DNA of 14,640 nucleotides from RBG-16-68-21 sp035286665. Its GTDB lineage: Bacteria > Actinomycetota > Acidimicrobiia > Spongiisociales > UBA11373. The stretch is from positions 1 to 14,640 of the forward strand of contig DATECY010000096.1 in the NCBI GenBank assembly GCA_035286665.1, given 5' to 3'. Position 1 is the first letter of the stretch, and every line of letters starts with the position of its first letter. The translations under genes were made by a program, and so were the position numbers. The notes below the pieces were generated by a model that worked only from the letters and a program-made list of their open reading frames with translations, did no database searches and was not told the origin of the DNA. This document shows positions 14,525 to 14,640 of the stretch, one piece after another.

Positions 14525-14640
14525 GCCGCCGGCTTCGGCGGCGACAGAAGACAGGGGCGCCGGCTCCGGCGGCGACAGAAGACAGGGGCGCCGGCTTCGG
14601 CGGCGACAGAAGACAGGGGCGCCGGCTTCGGCGCCGACAG
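14525..14640. repeat. 31-bp tandem repeat array, open at right edge
   Basis: GACAGAAG starts recur at 14543, 14574, 14605 and 14636, exactly 31 bp apart, with a partial unit before them from 14525. Each unit pairs a GACAGAAGACAGGGGC block with a GCCGGCTTCGGC-type self-complementary block. Units differ by single bases (CTCC/CTTC; GGC/GCC). The repeats are contiguous with no spacers, so this is not a CRISPR array. The array continues beyond the window. Confidence 0.85.

Noticed and set aside
14525..14640. CRISPR array
   Set aside because: Repeats are contiguous with no spacers and no cas genes are present.

Overview
The window is GC-rich, with tightly packed genes, frequent GTG starts, 1 to 4 bp start/stop overlaps and one probably leaderless gene. 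Together with a CsoR operator of the mycobacterial type this suggests an actinobacterium (Actinomycetota). An uncultured lineage such as Acidimicrobiia is possible, but that is a guess. Almost the whole window is a copper-homeostasis island on the minus strand.

Layout in transcription order on the minus strand. Operon A (13624 to 11302) encodes a small SHOCT membrane protein, a secreted Met/His-rich protein, an OmpR-type response regulator and a sensor kinase with a Met/His-rich extracytoplasmic loop. Operon B (11211 to 1170) starts under a perfect CsoR-type operator (11235-11262). It encodes a second SHOCT protein, CsoR, a CxxC glutaredoxin-like protein, a CcdA/DsbD-like thiol transporter, a membrane-anchored CxxC redoxin, a His-rich membrane protein, an Lgt-like diacylglyceryl transferase, a CopA-type Cu(I) ATPase (cupredoxin at the N-terminus, YHS at the C-terminus), a small membrane protein, a secreted Met-rich protein, and a LolCDE/MacB-type exporter of two FtsX-like permeases and an ATPase that carries its own YHS domain. 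Thirteen genes run with almost no gaps; the only break is 87 bp before lgt.

Two small unassigned genes follow at 1005-706 and 657-346. On the plus strand are an intact LURP-one/scramblase-like gene (13795-14397) and, at the other end of the island, a frameshifted relic of the same gene's 5' end (1079 to about 1155).

A 67-bp double-hairpin element occurs twice in the same orientation (194-260 and 14450-14516) and brackets the entire island. A 31-bp tandem array runs off the right edge.

Working model (inference): CsoR and the two-component system sense copper inside and outside the membrane. CopA expels Cu(I). The Met/His-rich secreted proteins buffer it outside. The Grx/CcdA/redoxin set handles thiol redox. 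The YHS-tagged ABC exporter and Lgt-like enzyme add an envelope-directed arm whose substrate is not evident.
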